Shown piece by piece: positions 11,740 to 20,063 of a stretch of DNA of 51,038 bases (its first letter is position 1; each line of letters starts with the position of its first letter). Under the pieces are notes generated by a model, which ran no database searches, was not told the DNA's origin, and was given only the letters and a program-made list of their open reading frames with translations. The translations under genes were made by a program, and so were the position numbers. The DNA comes from Draconibacterium sp. (lineage in GTDB: Bacteria > Bacteroidota > Bacteroidia > Bacteroidales > Prolixibacteraceae), in assembly GCA_016705335.1 (NCBI GenBank), contig JADIYN010000045.1, forward strand, positions 1 to 51,038. Direction: 5' to 3'.

Positions 11740-12631
11740 TCACTCTTTCGAGTACTTTGCAAACTCCTCCGCAATCCCCGCTTCGGTATGGTTTCCTGAA
11801 TGTACAATCACCCGGTAGCGCAACTTAATTTGTTCGCCTTTTTCAGGCTTTGTATTTTATCATTTGCCGGCCAGTACATAGGTGTTGGCGAAAAGAAACC
11901 GTAGTCGCGGGTAAACCAGGGAGCAGGAAACCATTTATTCGATGGGTGCTGCAGTATTGCCATTCCCTCGGTTTTCCCCTGGCGGTTCCCGTAAAAGTCA
12001 ATCCATGCCGAAGCCTTACCAAAAGTACCTTTTTCACCGGTTTCTCCTTCGGCATTAATCATTGTACCACCGTTGATAACTGCCAAATCGGGGTCCATTC
12101 TTCCACCGAAAAGCGAATGGTTTGTTTTTTCGATGTTTTCATCTATCAGCATTTCCATTGTCACATCAAAATCAAGAATGAATTTATCCTTCGAAGGAAT
12201 GGTAACTGTGATTTTGCGTTTGTCTTTAATCGGAGCATCGGCTCCGGGGCGACGCCAGATACATTCGTTTTCGATAACGGCTTTGCTTCCGCCGGTTTCA
12301 AGAATATCGGCACGCAGCGAAATAATCTGTCCGTCTTTCAGTCCTTCCTGCCAGTAATTGCCGCCATTCACTTTATCGCATCCAAAAAACAGCGAGCTGT
12401 GGTGCGGGTAATTGGCGTTACGCATCGAGGTTACACTTGCATTCGATGGACCGTTTACCGGGAAAAAGAAAGGGTATTTCTCGTCTTCTGACAAGATATA
12501 GCTTGTAAACAGGTTTCCGTCAACTCGAAACTCGATTTTGTCGGCCACCCTTTCGGCGGTTACTTTTGGTTGGGCTATACTGTTTGTAACTGACAGACAA
12601 ACAATAAAACTGTAATTGTCAATAGCTTCAT
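11740..12631 (-). CDS. DUF6807 (PmoA-like) family protein, frameshifted
   Basis: From the start at 12631 a signal peptide (MKLLTITVLLFVC) shifts frame once and ends at SIAQPK. The body is the DUF6807 fold: YPFFFPVNGPSNASVTSMR, YPHHSSLFFGCDKVNGGNYW, TNHSLFGGRMDPDLAVINGG, WIDFYG and HPSNKWFPAPWFTRDYGFFS. A last shift near 11830 leads to LRYRVIVHSGNHTEAGIAEE. About 297 codons. The family was once called methane oxygenase PmoA, a misnomer; it occurs in sugar-catabolic clusters with Gfo/Idh/MocA oxidoreductases, as here. Function is unproven. Confidence 0.75.
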
Positions 12632-12641
12632 AATTAATCTT

Positions 12642-12723
12642 CTTTTGTGTTATTTCGTGATTTTGTGTTTTTGTGGCAAAAACGTAAGCCACGAAATCTC
12701 TAAAACACCAAAATTCACTAAAA
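12642..12723. repeat. Imperfect inverted repeat of CAC-nAAA units
   Basis: Two arms of about 35 bp (12642-12677 and 12688-12723) separated by 10 bp are imperfect inverse copies; the inner GTGGC/GCCAC ends are exact. Each arm is built from A-rich words such as CACGAAAT and CACAAAA. It fills the spacer between the two DUF6807 genes and looks like a dispersed REP element rather than a regulatory site. Confidence 0.5.
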
Positions 12724-12807
12724 AACAATTTTTAATACTTCTTTTCGATTTAATATTTATTTGTAAAACTCTATCATTGGATTTGCCGCAAAAGTATTCC
12801 AGTACAT

Positions 12808-13736
12808 TTAGGCAGTTTTGGCATCCATTTTACCATCAAACACAATCATCCGGTATTTCAGTGCGTAATTCTGTTTGGGCTCCAGTTTCCAGCTTTCATG
12901 CCGAATCGGAACAAACTCGAAATACATATCGCCGCGGCCACCATTGGCATCAAGCGGCCAAACCCGCATCGACTCGGGGTGCATCCGGTTCTCCGGAAAA
13001 CTCATGAATAATAATCCTGAACACCTACTTTGGTGCCAAAATCAATATGTTCCTGAAGCGATTTGAATCCAGTGTAAACAGGACCTTCAACCTGCGAAAT
13101 TAATCCGGCAAAACGAAAGGTTCCTTCACCCTTTGAAAGATTCCAGAAACCAACTTCGCATTTACCAAGGAAAGTCATAGTCCATGTGTTCCAGTTACCG
13201 AAATGATGATAATGGTCGGGTGCCTGAATGCGGGTCAGCACTTCGCCACCGGGTGAATAAAACGGATGCAAAAATGCTGAGCGTTTGTACAACGGACTGA
13301 TTCCCGACGGTGGATTCATGGTTTGATCTGGTAACTCATAATTGGTTTTTCGCCAGACTTCAGGTTTAAAGCTCCATCTTTTGCCGGCAATTATTCCTGA
13401 TTTGAATATTTGAGATTTTATGGTTTTCCGGAACACGTAAGGGCGTTTGGTATTTTTGAGCGTTTGTCCACTTAAAATAAACCAGGCTTTGGCCCCACCG
13501 GCTGTTTCCATCTTAAAAGGAACTGCGGCTTCGGTCTTTCCTTTGATTTCGAAAAGAGCCAGTTTTAGTGAATCGGTACTGTAATTCAGATGATCGACCG
13601 ATAAACTGAGTAGGCAATCGGTGTGGTCGACATTTCCAGCCAGAACGTCAAACCGCATAATATTCTGCGCTGAGGTCGAAATTCCGGTCAATACAGCTAT
13701 CATTAAGAGCAAATTTTTCCAGATGTTGGTCTTCAT
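12808..13736 (-). CDS. DUF6807 family protein, second copy, apparently with an internal deletion
   Basis: The start at 13736 (MKTNIWKNLLLMIAVLTG) gives a clean signal peptide ending at STSAQ. An N-terminal domain is followed by the DUF6807 motifs SPLYKRSAFLHPFYSPGGEV, QAPDHYHHFGNWNTWTM, EVGFWNLSKGEGTFRFAG and EGPVYTGFKSLQEHIDF. The sequence then jumps to the family's C-terminal motif SFPENRMHPESMRVWP and ends NYALKYRMIVFDGK. In relatives roughly 100 residues separate these parts; here fewer than ten do, and the frame changes at the junction near 13005. Paralogue of the downstream gene. The start was chosen over an upstream ATG because it opens the signal peptide. Confidence 0.7.
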
Positions 13737-13784
13737 TTTTTCGAAATGCAGATTAATGAGTAATTTAATTTTTACAGTCTGATG

Positions 13785-13816
13785 CAAAAGTAGCTGCTCA
13801 ACGACTTCATCGCCAA
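13785..13816 (-). promoter_or_regulatory. Promoter of the second DUF6807 gene
   Basis: On the minus strand TTG (13816-13814) is followed after 21 bp by TACTTTTG (13792-13785), a near match to the Bacteroidota -33/-7 promoter TTTG-N19-21-TAnnTTTG. It lies about 50 bp upstream of the signal-peptide ATG. Confidence 0.5.
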
Positions 13817-13863
13817 TATTATTTTAACAGACATTTATATTATTTTTGCGAAACATCAAATAA

Positions 13864-14300
13864 CTAGGCCAATGAAGATCTTGCACGAAAAGGTGAGCTT
13901 TGCAAGCGCGTACCATGGTGAAAGTAAAGTAATGTATCCTTTATCTCCAAAAAGTTTACTACACAACCCTTTACATAGTTTAATCCCAACATCAAGTTAT
14001 TGTCAGCAACATTTCCCGGAGTGATAAAGAGTGAAACGGTTTTGCCACCACGAAGGTGTGGTTTTGAAAGAAGTTCGCCCACCACCATTATTTCCCGGTT
14101 TACTCTTTGAATTTCGGCCAGGCTGCCCCTGTTTTTCACCACTGTTTTTCCTCCCATGTTGAACCAGTACAATGAGGTGCACCATTGGCAATGGCTTCGT
14201 ATGCCTGGATACGAATTTCCAGGTTATAGGGATTTCCGGCGTTTCTACGTGCCCGGCTTCCCCAGTCGTCGGCCATAGCCTGTGAGCAAACAAAGTCAGT
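13864..14300 (-). pseudogene. C-terminal remnant of an unknown secreted sugar-active protein
   Basis: Two frames join into one tail: ADDWGSRARRNAGNPYNLEI, RIQAYEAIANGA, LYWFNMGGKTVVKNRGSLAE, IQRVNREIMVVGELLSK. The AYEAIANGA...LYWFN pattern looks like the last strands of a TIM-barrel glycosidase with its following domain, but I cannot name the family. No start, signal peptide or upstream domain exists; the sequence ends abruptly where the plus-strand ATPase promoter begins. It is probably the leftover of a gene cut by the insertion of that ATPase module. Confidence 0.4.
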
Positions 14301-14314
14301 TTAAAATATCTTAG

Positions 14315-14366
14315 GGTTGTAACCATAAAAAGAATAAACAATTGAACTATCTTTGTGGTTACAACC
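14315..14366. promoter_or_regulatory. Promoter flanked by inverted repeats, upstream of the DUF4143 ATPase
   Basis: GGTTGTAACCA (14315-14325) and TGGTTACAACC (14356-14366) are perfect 11-bp inverted arms. Between them lies TATCTTTG (14348-14355), a Bacteroidota -7 element. The ATG is at 14381. This looks like an operator embracing the promoter. Confidence 0.55.
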
Positions 14367-14380
14367 TAAAATAAGCAGTC

Positions 14381-15607
14381 ATGATTAAAAGGGATTTATA
14401 TTTAAACCAACTTCGCGGTTTTATCGACAAACCTTTAATAAAAGTAATAACCGGTATCAGAAGAAGCGGAAAGTCGGTGATCTTGAAATTGCTGAAAGAA
14501 GAATTACTCGTGAGGTAAATAAGCGAAGAGCAAATTATTTATCTAAATTTCGATAGTTTTGAATTTTCAGATATTGACAGGGCAGACAAACTTTATGCTT
14601 ATATTAAAGAAAGGATTAAAGGCGGAAAACGTTATTATATTCTACTCGATGAGATACAGGAAGTTAATTCATGGGAGAAAGCTGTAAATTCATTTTTAGT
14701 CGATTTTGATTCCGATATTTACATCACAGGTTCAAACTCACGTCTGTTATCTTCTGAACTGGCAACGTATCTGGCCGGACGTTATGTGGAAATTCATCTC
14801 TACACACTCTCCTTTTCAGAGTATCTTCTCTTTAAAACAACTCTTACTGATAATTCGGAAATGAATATACGGTTGGAATTTAATACTTTTCTGAGGATGG
14901 GTGGATTTCCGGTTTTACATATTGCCGATTATCCTCCTGATGCTGTTTATAAAGTAGTTTACGATATTTATTCATCTGCTATTCTTCGCGATACAATTCA
15001 AAGGAATAATATACGCGATGTTGAACTCCTTGAAAGGGTAGTTAAGTTTGTATTCGATAATGTGGGCAATAAATTTTCAGCTAAAAATGTGGCTGACTAT
15101 TTCAAAAGCCAGCAACGTAAAATCGATCTTAATACAGTTTACAATTATCTCAGTGCCCTTCAAAGTGCTTTTATTATCGATCGCATTCCCCGATACGATG
15201 TAAAAGGAAAAGAAATACTCAAAACCCATGAAAAATATTTTGCTGGTGACCAGGCAATCATCTATGCAGTAATGGGTTACAAAGACAGACTCATTTCCGG
15301 AGTGCTTGAAAACATTGTAATGCTTGAACTGAAACGAAGAGGATACAGAGTTTTTACAGGCAAATGGGATGATCGGGAAATTGATTTCGTGGCTGAAAAG
15401 AACGAAGCCAAAATTTATGTTCAGGTAGCTTATAAAATGGAAGGGCAATCAACCGTTGACCGGGAGTTTGCTCCATTGCTCGACATCAGGGATCATCATC
15501 CAAAGTACGTTGTAACCATGGACGAACTATGGCATGACAACATTGAAGGAGTTAAACACATAAACATTGCGATTTTTGCTAATGGAAAATTATTGAAAAT
15601 GCTTTAA
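14381..15607 (+). CDS. AAA ATPase with C-terminal DUF4143, one in-frame stop
   Basis: The ATG at 14381 opens MIKRDLYLNQLRGFIDKPLI, then Walker A GIRRSGKS (about residues 26-33), Walker B YYILLDEIQEV, the sensor-like ITGSNSRLLSSELATYLAGR and the DUF4143 domain, ending in a PD-(D/E)XK-like GYRVFTGKWDDREIDFVAE. Length of 408 codons is normal. Codon 46 is TAA (14516-14518) with the same frame continuing on both sides, so one base change truncates it. These ATPases are widespread and scattered, behave as mobile cargo, and have no firm function; the nuclease-like tail suggests DNA transactions. Confidence 0.75.
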
Positions 15608-15679
15608 CATCAATCGAAATATAGTGAGTGAATTGATTTAACTCCTCACCTGAATACATCATTTAAAACAAATGCAGAG
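15608..15679. other. Spacer without recognised feature
   Basis: AT-rich junction between the ATPase gene and the degenerate coiled-coil copy. No left attachment site of the integrative element was recognised here. Confidence 0.3.
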
Positions 15680-15830
15680 CTAAGGCTGTCTGCTCCCGGC
15701 ATAAACCTTAAAGGTTCTTGTGGGCTGCGTGCAGTTTTCGTCATCTGTCAATACATATGATAAACCGTTCCATCTGCTGAATCGGTTTTTCCAATCTCAG
15801 GATTGTGTTCTCTCAGATTTACCTGGGATG
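15680..15830 (-). pseudogene. Degenerate second copy of the 16.0 kb coiled-coil gene
   Basis: Minus-strand fragments ENTILRLEKPIQQMER, then CIDR-stop-RKLHAAHKNL and CREQTALAL align in order with ENSILSLEKRIQKVEE, VIDKWRKLNEARKNL and KLGADGLSS of the intact gene just upstream. Stops and frame changes show it is dead. It records a tandem duplication or a replaced module at the left side of the element. Confidence 0.6.
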
Positions 15831-15984
15831 GGATTAGTTTTCACCTCTTCCATTTAAGCCTATTTTGAGATTGGTTGGCTGTCTGTTTGTTGGTCCGGTG
15901 CTTATTTTCTTGACTCAATTTGGATTTGTGAGTTTCCGCAGAATTTGGAAACCAATGGTCAAGAATTAATATTTTAGCGACTAA

Positions 15985-16012
15985 AAAAGGTGCTGACGAA
16001 CCTGTCAGCACC
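15985..16012 (-). terminator. Intrinsic terminator of the coiled-coil gene
   Basis: GGTGCTGAC (15989-15997) and GTCAGCACC (16004-16012) form a perfect 9-bp stem; on the minus strand a run of T follows. The stop codon of the gene lies inside the stem. The tail reads TTTTTTAGTCG, a shared ending of terminators in this element. Confidence 0.8.
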
Positions 16013-16385
16013 CTTTCTTTAAGCTAAAGTTGATTTGTTCTTCAACCTCGGTAATCTTTGTATCGAGAACCTCCTTTACGGTTTTCAGAACGGTTTCAAC
16101 TACGATGTTGTGCGAGGTTTTAAACTCCTGCCCCGATACATCTTTGATGACAACTGTCGAACTAAGTCCGTCGGCTCCCAGCTTGAACCCGTTCAGGTTC
16201 TTCCGGGCTTCGTTCAGTTTCCGCCACTTGTCGATCACAATGTTGAGTTCTTCCACTTTCTGGATCCGTTTTTCCAGACTCAGGATTGAGTTTTCAACCT
16301 TAGGCGATTCTTTCACCAGTTCCATTACAGCTTTTTCTTCGGTAGCTGCTTTACCGTTTGTTTTTGCAACTGCTGACTGTGTCAT
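16005..16385 (-). CDS. Small lysine-rich coiled-coil protein, unknown function
   Basis: About 126 residues. I chose the ATG at 16385 (MTQSAVAKTNGKAA) because it lies 47 nt from the base of the leader hairpin, the same distance as in two sister modules; 16400 is an alternative. The protein has a basic, alanine-rich start, a heptad-like region (ENSILSLEKRIQKVEELN, RKLNEARKNL), and a C-terminal half SSTVVIKDVSGQEFKTSHNI with amphipathic helices. No enzyme motif or membrane segment. It is intact, has its own leader and terminator, and has a dead copy 200 bp downstream. Probably a DNA- or protein-binding accessory factor; that is a guess. Confidence 0.7.
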   Translation of the reverse strand: MTQSAVAKTNGKAATEEKAVMELVKESPKVENSILSLEKRIQKVEELNIVIDKWRKLNEARKNLNGFKLGADGLSSTVVIKDVSGQEFKTSHNIVVETVLKTVKEVLDTKITEVEEQINFSLKKGC

Positions 16386-16590
16386 AGTTTTTTTGCCCAT
16401 GCCCTTGGGACTAATTTTGGTATCTGGCACACCAGTTAAATAATGGCCATAACACCATTGAGCTGTACCGACTAAATGCAAGGGCGAACCAGGTAATAAA
16501 AGCACTGTGGATAGCTTGTATTACCCTTGCACGTGTCGGGAAGCGCAAATATCTTTGCCTTTATTTACTGGAGTGGGGTATTTCTTAGAT
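16386..16590 (-). promoter_or_regulatory. Fold-back leader, copy A
   Basis: Plus-strand coordinates. Outer stem CCAGTTAAATAATGGC (16432-16447) pairs with GCCTTTATTTACTGG (16557-16571). Inner stems are CCGAC/GTCGG (16468-16472, 16535-16539) and TGCAAGGG/CCCTTGCA (16477-16484, 16524-16531). TATCTTTG (16550-16557) follows TTG after 20 nt on the 3' arm. Homologous to copies B, C and D but with its own paired sequences. Confidence 0.7.
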
Positions 16591-16612
16591 AATTATTATT
16601 ACATATAATATA

Positions 16613-17650
16613 TTAGATTTTCGGGATTGGAAATTTTACTGCCATTTTCCATTCCAATTGATTTATTTGAGATACAAAATTTTTTATTGTTTTAATCATT
16701 TCAATAAAGTCAGGAGAATCTCCATATATCATTTGTTCCTGCATGGTTTTATAGTCTGCTTCCCAGGCATCAATAAGATCCGGGCCTGGTATTGGATTAA
16801 TTGTTTGTGGTTGATGTAAATTATAATTTACGCCTCCAAATCTCGTATATGTATAGCGATGTTCCACAATTGTTTCATACAATGCCTTATCATTTATTGC
16901 ATTGAATGCAAAACCTGTTTTTGACAATTGGTACACGTCGTACAAATGACGACTTAAACGATCGACCCTGATTTTTTCGTGAGGCCGTTGAAACTCCTCA
17001 TGCAGTAAAAAAATCTTTTCCAAAAAAGTTCTTTCAGGAATTACCGTCGGAATTTCAATTGGTACCTGAGCAAAGTCGGAATCCGGATACTGTTCATCAA
17101 TTAAAGAAGAAAAGGCTTTAACACTAAATGGTTCACGTAATGAACGGCAGCCTATCTCCAATTGTATTTTTGGCTGGATGTACCCCGGTGATTCTATCAC
17201 ATTTGGGAAATAAATTTCAATAATACGGGGATCCTGATCGCTTGATTCCGGTTCAATGATTTGTAAATTCACTTCACTAAATCCTTTATCCTTAAATTTT
17301 GCCTCCAATTCAGGATAAAATATCTCTGAAATATATTTACTGGTTGCCTTCCTTAAATTGGTTTTTTCCTTTTTATTCAATTCACCATTAAAGCCAAAAA
17401 ATGAGCGATCAACAGCCAAATCGAGATCTTCAGAAAAACGCTCTATTAAATTCCATGCTTTACTTAATGACGTACCTCCTTTAAATACCAAATGCTTAGC
17501 TATTGCTGTTTCAAAAACAAGGGCCAATGCTTGAACTACCCACCAGTCTTTTTCTACTGCAAAGGAGGCCATTCCTGTTTTCCGGGCAACTTCCTGACAG
17601 ATTACAGTTTTTTCTGCCTTTGAAATATTTTGAAAATTAATTTTATTCAT
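16613..17650 (-). CDS. abiEii: AbiEii/AbiGii-type nucleotidyltransferase toxin
   Basis: Intact 345-residue protein. The nucleotidyltransferase core is visible: FKGGTSLSK (residues 57-65) is the GS-type motif and RFSEDLDL (71-78) carries the catalytic aspartates. IPERTFLEKIFLLHEE and RLSRHLYDVYQL are the later conserved segments of the PF08843 family. Such toxins are the effector of bacteriostatic type IV toxin-antitoxin and abortive-infection systems and modify tRNA in studied relatives. It overlaps the preceding DUF6088 gene by eight bases (ATGAATAA), showing an operon. One of the few fully open genes of its size in the element, consistent with selection. Confidence 0.9.
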   Translation of the reverse strand: MNKINFQNISKAEKTVICQEVARKTGMASFAVEKDWWVVQALALVFETAIAKHLVFKGGTSLSKAWNLIERFSEDLDLAVDRSFFGFNGELNKKEKTNLRKATSKYISEIFYPELEAKFKDKGFSEVNLQIIEPESSDQDPRIIEIYFPNVIESPGYIQPKIQLEIGCRSLREPFSVKAFSSLIDEQYPDSDFAQVPIEIPTVIPERTFLEKIFLLHEEFQRPHEKIRVDRLSRHLYDVYQLSKTGFAFNAINDKALYETIVEHRYTYTRFGGVNYNLHQPQTINPIPGPDLIDAWEADYKTMQEQMIYGDSPDFIEMIKTIKNFVSQINQLEWKMAVKFPIPKI

Positions 17651-18238
17651 TTCGTAATGCTTTTTCCATGATTATTCTTATCCACACTGGTGCTAATTGA
17701 ATATCATGCTTCAAGTCCTTAATATTTTCCTTTCTGAGCAATTCAGTAATTTTTTTTTCTTCAGAAAGGATTATCTTATCTTTTCCAATTTCTCTTAGTG
17801 CCTGTATGACAAGACCACTAATTTGCCCCTTTGCAGAAAGATTCTTTGGTGTTGTTTTTTTAACTTTATGCTCCTCTTTCCCAATTTTATTAGTCTTGCT
17901 CCATCGGTAAGGAAAACCAGTTTCATCAGGATTTGTGTGCTTAAACCTAAAGCATTTAAAGCATACGCTCCAGTCGGAACTAATCTGATTTTATCTCTTT
18001 TCGCTATTCCCTTGGCTACTTCTTCTGCTGATGGAAGTATTTCGCCAATGTATTCACTTACTTTAGGTCGTACATAAATACCTTGCGCTACTCTTCTAAT
18101 AGTACCTCTTTTTCAAGTCGGTGCAAAGCCAATCGTACAGCTCCGAAGAACTAAATCATGAAGTTCATCAGGAAACAATAATGTTCCTTGTTTCTTTCGA
18201 TATATTCTTTCTTCTATTTGTTTTTCAATACTTTGCAT
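17643..18238 (-). CDS. DUF6088 / AbiEi-like antitoxin, one frameshift
   Basis: MQSIEKQIEERIYRKKQGTL opens the protein at 18238. After a one-base shift near 18150 it continues VRLALHRLEKEGTIRRVAQG, IYVRPKVSEYIGEILPSAEE and LVPTGAYALNALGLSTQI, the winged-helix plus AbiEi-like fold of the DUF6088 family. About 198 codons. It directly precedes the AbiEii toxin with stop and start overlapping, the standard antitoxin position; AbiEi proteins bind inverted repeats in their own promoter. A matching inverted repeat lies just upstream (18254-18291). Confidence 0.78.
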
Positions 18239-18253
18239 CAATATATATTTTAA

Positions 18254-18291
18254 ATTTTGTAATAAATTTAGTAAAATATTTGTTACAAAAT
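18254..18291 (-). promoter_or_regulatory. Inverted-repeat operator of the AbiE operon
   Basis: ATTTTGTAA (18254-18262) and TTACAAAAT (18283-18291) are perfect 9-bp arms, 20 bp apart, directly upstream of the antitoxin start at 18238. The location fits autoregulation by the AbiEi-like protein. Confidence 0.5.
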
Positions 18292-18307
18292 ATAATTTTA
18301 CATCTTT

Positions 18308-18360
18308 GAAAGCAATCGATACCTTCGTGCCTTAATTTGGAGTGGTATATTTCTCAGATC
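18308..18360 (-). promoter_or_regulatory. Truncated leader, copy E (right arm only)
   Basis: GCAATCGATACCTTCGTGCC followed by TTAATTTGGAGTGG and TTTCTCAGAT matches the right-hand end of leaders B-D, including the -7 element with one change (TACCTTCG). The left arm is absent; the AbiE operon begins where it should be, so AbiE seems to have replaced the original gene of this module. Confidence 0.6.
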
Positions 18361-18390
18361 AGGTGGAATTAATCCATACAGTGGAACGAC

Positions 18391-18418
18391 AAAAAAGCCC
18401 CGACACCTTTGGCCGGGA
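18391..18418 (-). terminator. Terminator of the methyltransferase-like gene
   Basis: Stem between CCCCG and the CCGGG on the other side of ACACCTTTGG (18397-18418), with a T-run on the minus strand followed by GTCGTTCC. Confidence 0.65.
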
Positions 18419-18424
18419 CTTTTC

Positions 18425-19150
18425 TTAAAATTCGAAAAGCAGTTGTTGTACAGGGATTTCCCTTGGTTTATTTTCCAGTACTGGTATTTTGATTTTCGGG
18501 ATATCTGTTTTGTTTTCCGGAAGTTTCATGTGTATGTAACTCTGTTTTTCGGAAATCTGGGTGATGCACGGACAGCCTTTTACTGTTGGGTGAATCTGCC
18601 AGGCTGCGTAAAACTGGTTGGTGATGGAGTTCATCCAGGCAACTTCGCCATACATTCCGTTTAAACACATATTGATTGCACACATGCAGGCACAGTTGCG
18701 GTCGTTGTCGGCACCATAGAATGTTGCAAAGCGGTTCACCTTTGCCATTGCCATTAACATGCGCCCACTTCCGCAGGCAGGGTCAAGAATCCGTTCGAGT
18801 GGTGTTGTTGGATTCATCAGTCGGGCCATCATGTCACAAAGGTGCTGCGGTGTGAAGAATTGCCCATTTCGTCCGTAGCTCAGGTGCTGTTCGAAATAAT
18901 CACCCAGCACGTCAACCATGCCGGTTCCGTCGCCGGTCATTTCAACGGTTAGGGCTGCCAGCGCTTCAGATATTTTGTAAGCTTCGGGTTTCTCGTACTT
19001 GCGTATGGTTTTCAGGTATTCCTCTTCGCGTTGCCCCAGGGAGAAGGCACACATGAGCAGAGTGAGGAAATCGGAGAAAACAGAATGCACACCATGTCGG
19101 CGTGCAAGCTGTTCCATGTGCTGTTCGAATGTTTGTCGCTGTTGTTTCAT
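18425..19150 (-). CDS. N6-adenine methyltransferase-like protein without the NPPY motif
   Basis: 241 residues, intact. It has GQFFTP (96-101) and the AdoMet-binding motif I DPACGSG (123-129), then TFYGADNDRNC, all as in HsdM/type I-like N6 methylases. Where the catalytic [DN]PP[YF] should follow there is AWMNSITNQFY (NSIT at 174-177). It may therefore bind AdoMet or DNA without methylating adenine. It starts three bases after the end of the ArdC-like gene, so both are co-transcribed from leader B. Typical mobile-element accessory protein of Bacteroidota; exact role unknown. Confidence 0.8.
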   Translation of the reverse strand: MKQQRQTFEQHMEQLARRHGVHSVFSDFLTLLMCAFSLGQREEEYLKTIRKYEKPEAYKISEALAALTVEMTGDGTGMVDVLGDYFEQHLSYGRNGQFFTPQHLCDMMARLMNPTTPLERILDPACGSGRMLMAMAKVNRFATFYGADNDRNCACMCAINMCLNGMYGEVAWMNSITNQFYAAWQIHPTVKGCPCITQISEKQSYIHMKLPENKTDIPKIKIPVLENKPREIPVQQLLFEF

Positions 19151-19153
19151 GGC

Positions 19154-20063
19154 TCAGAATTCAAAGGATTCAACAACAGGCGTGTTTTCGTCGGACTGCA
19201 CAACCGTTTCGGAAGTTTCGTGCGATTTAATTCCCAGGATGCAATCGGTAGCCAACTGGGCATAACTGGCCGCCTGCAGTACAAACTTTTGTCGTTTTTG
19301 AGTTTCTGCAGCCAGCTTTGAATGTAGGCGGCTGAGTTGTCGATGGTAGCGTTTTCGATGCCGCAGATTCCGCAAAGGTAAGCAGCTCCCATCTCTGCAA
19401 CCAACTCCTCTTGCGAATAATCAATGCTGCCAAAGTGGTGGTTTGGAAACTTGCTGTGCCGGTTCAGCCTTCGTGCATGGCCGGTAGCGTGGCAAAGTTC
19501 GTGGTACAGCGTGGAGTAGTACTGTTCGGCCTTGAAAAATCTCCGTGGATTTGGAATTTTCACCACATCCATGGATGGCACATAGCAGGCATACTCAGCA
19601 TTCTGTTGAATTGTTGGGCAATCCTTCCATTCTTCCACAAGCCGGTCGCAGGTACCGATAGGGTCGAAATCCTGATCGTGTTGGTCGTACGATGGGAGTT
19701 TCTTTGGGTCGATTCCTTCCACATCGTCAACATGGAAAACACGGTAGTAACGCAGGTATGGAACTTTCTTTAAAGGGTCGTTGTGGCTTTCCACCATTTT
19801 CCAGAAAACCACCTGAAACGATTTTGAACCTTTGCGGATTGTGGCACCCAGTTCCTGCACCTGGTTAAATGTGAGGAAAAACGGCCGTTCGAAACCCATG
19901 CTGAGCAGGTACCAGAAGTTAAACCCGCGGTAAGCTTTTTAGACACCATGTTGCGAGGCATTGCACCTGCAGTTTTCCATGGCATATGCCACGGCACCAC
20001 ACCAGCTTCGAGCCGATCTGTAATTAGTTTTGTAACCATTTCGTAGATATCGAAATTTTGCAT
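19154..20063 (-). CDS. ArdC-like antirestriction protein with zincin metallopeptidase domain, frameshifted
   Basis: The start at 20063 opens MQNFDIYEMVTKLITDRLEA, GVVPWHMPW, the ArdC N-terminal ssDNA-binding domain (DUF1738). The C-terminal domain has YHELCHATGH, an HExxH-like zincin motif with Cys in the HELCH form usual for this group, and SQEELVAEMGAA supplying the third ligand region. About 303 codons. Frame shifts lie near 19925 and 19285. ArdC proteins bind single-stranded DNA and protect incoming plasmid DNA from restriction. It is the first gene after leader B and is followed at once by the methyltransferase-like gene. Confidence 0.82.

Noticed and set aside
11850..12491. 213-codon plus-strand frame opposite the first DUF6807 gene
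   Set aside because: The minus strand carries the whole DUF6807 motif series; the plus-strand product has no signal peptide, domain or promoter.
18443..19773. Several overlapping plus-strand frames across the methyltransferase-like and ArdC-like genes
   Set aside because: They are shadows of well-supported minus-strand genes with clear motifs (DPACGSG, HELCH) and have no recognisable protein features.
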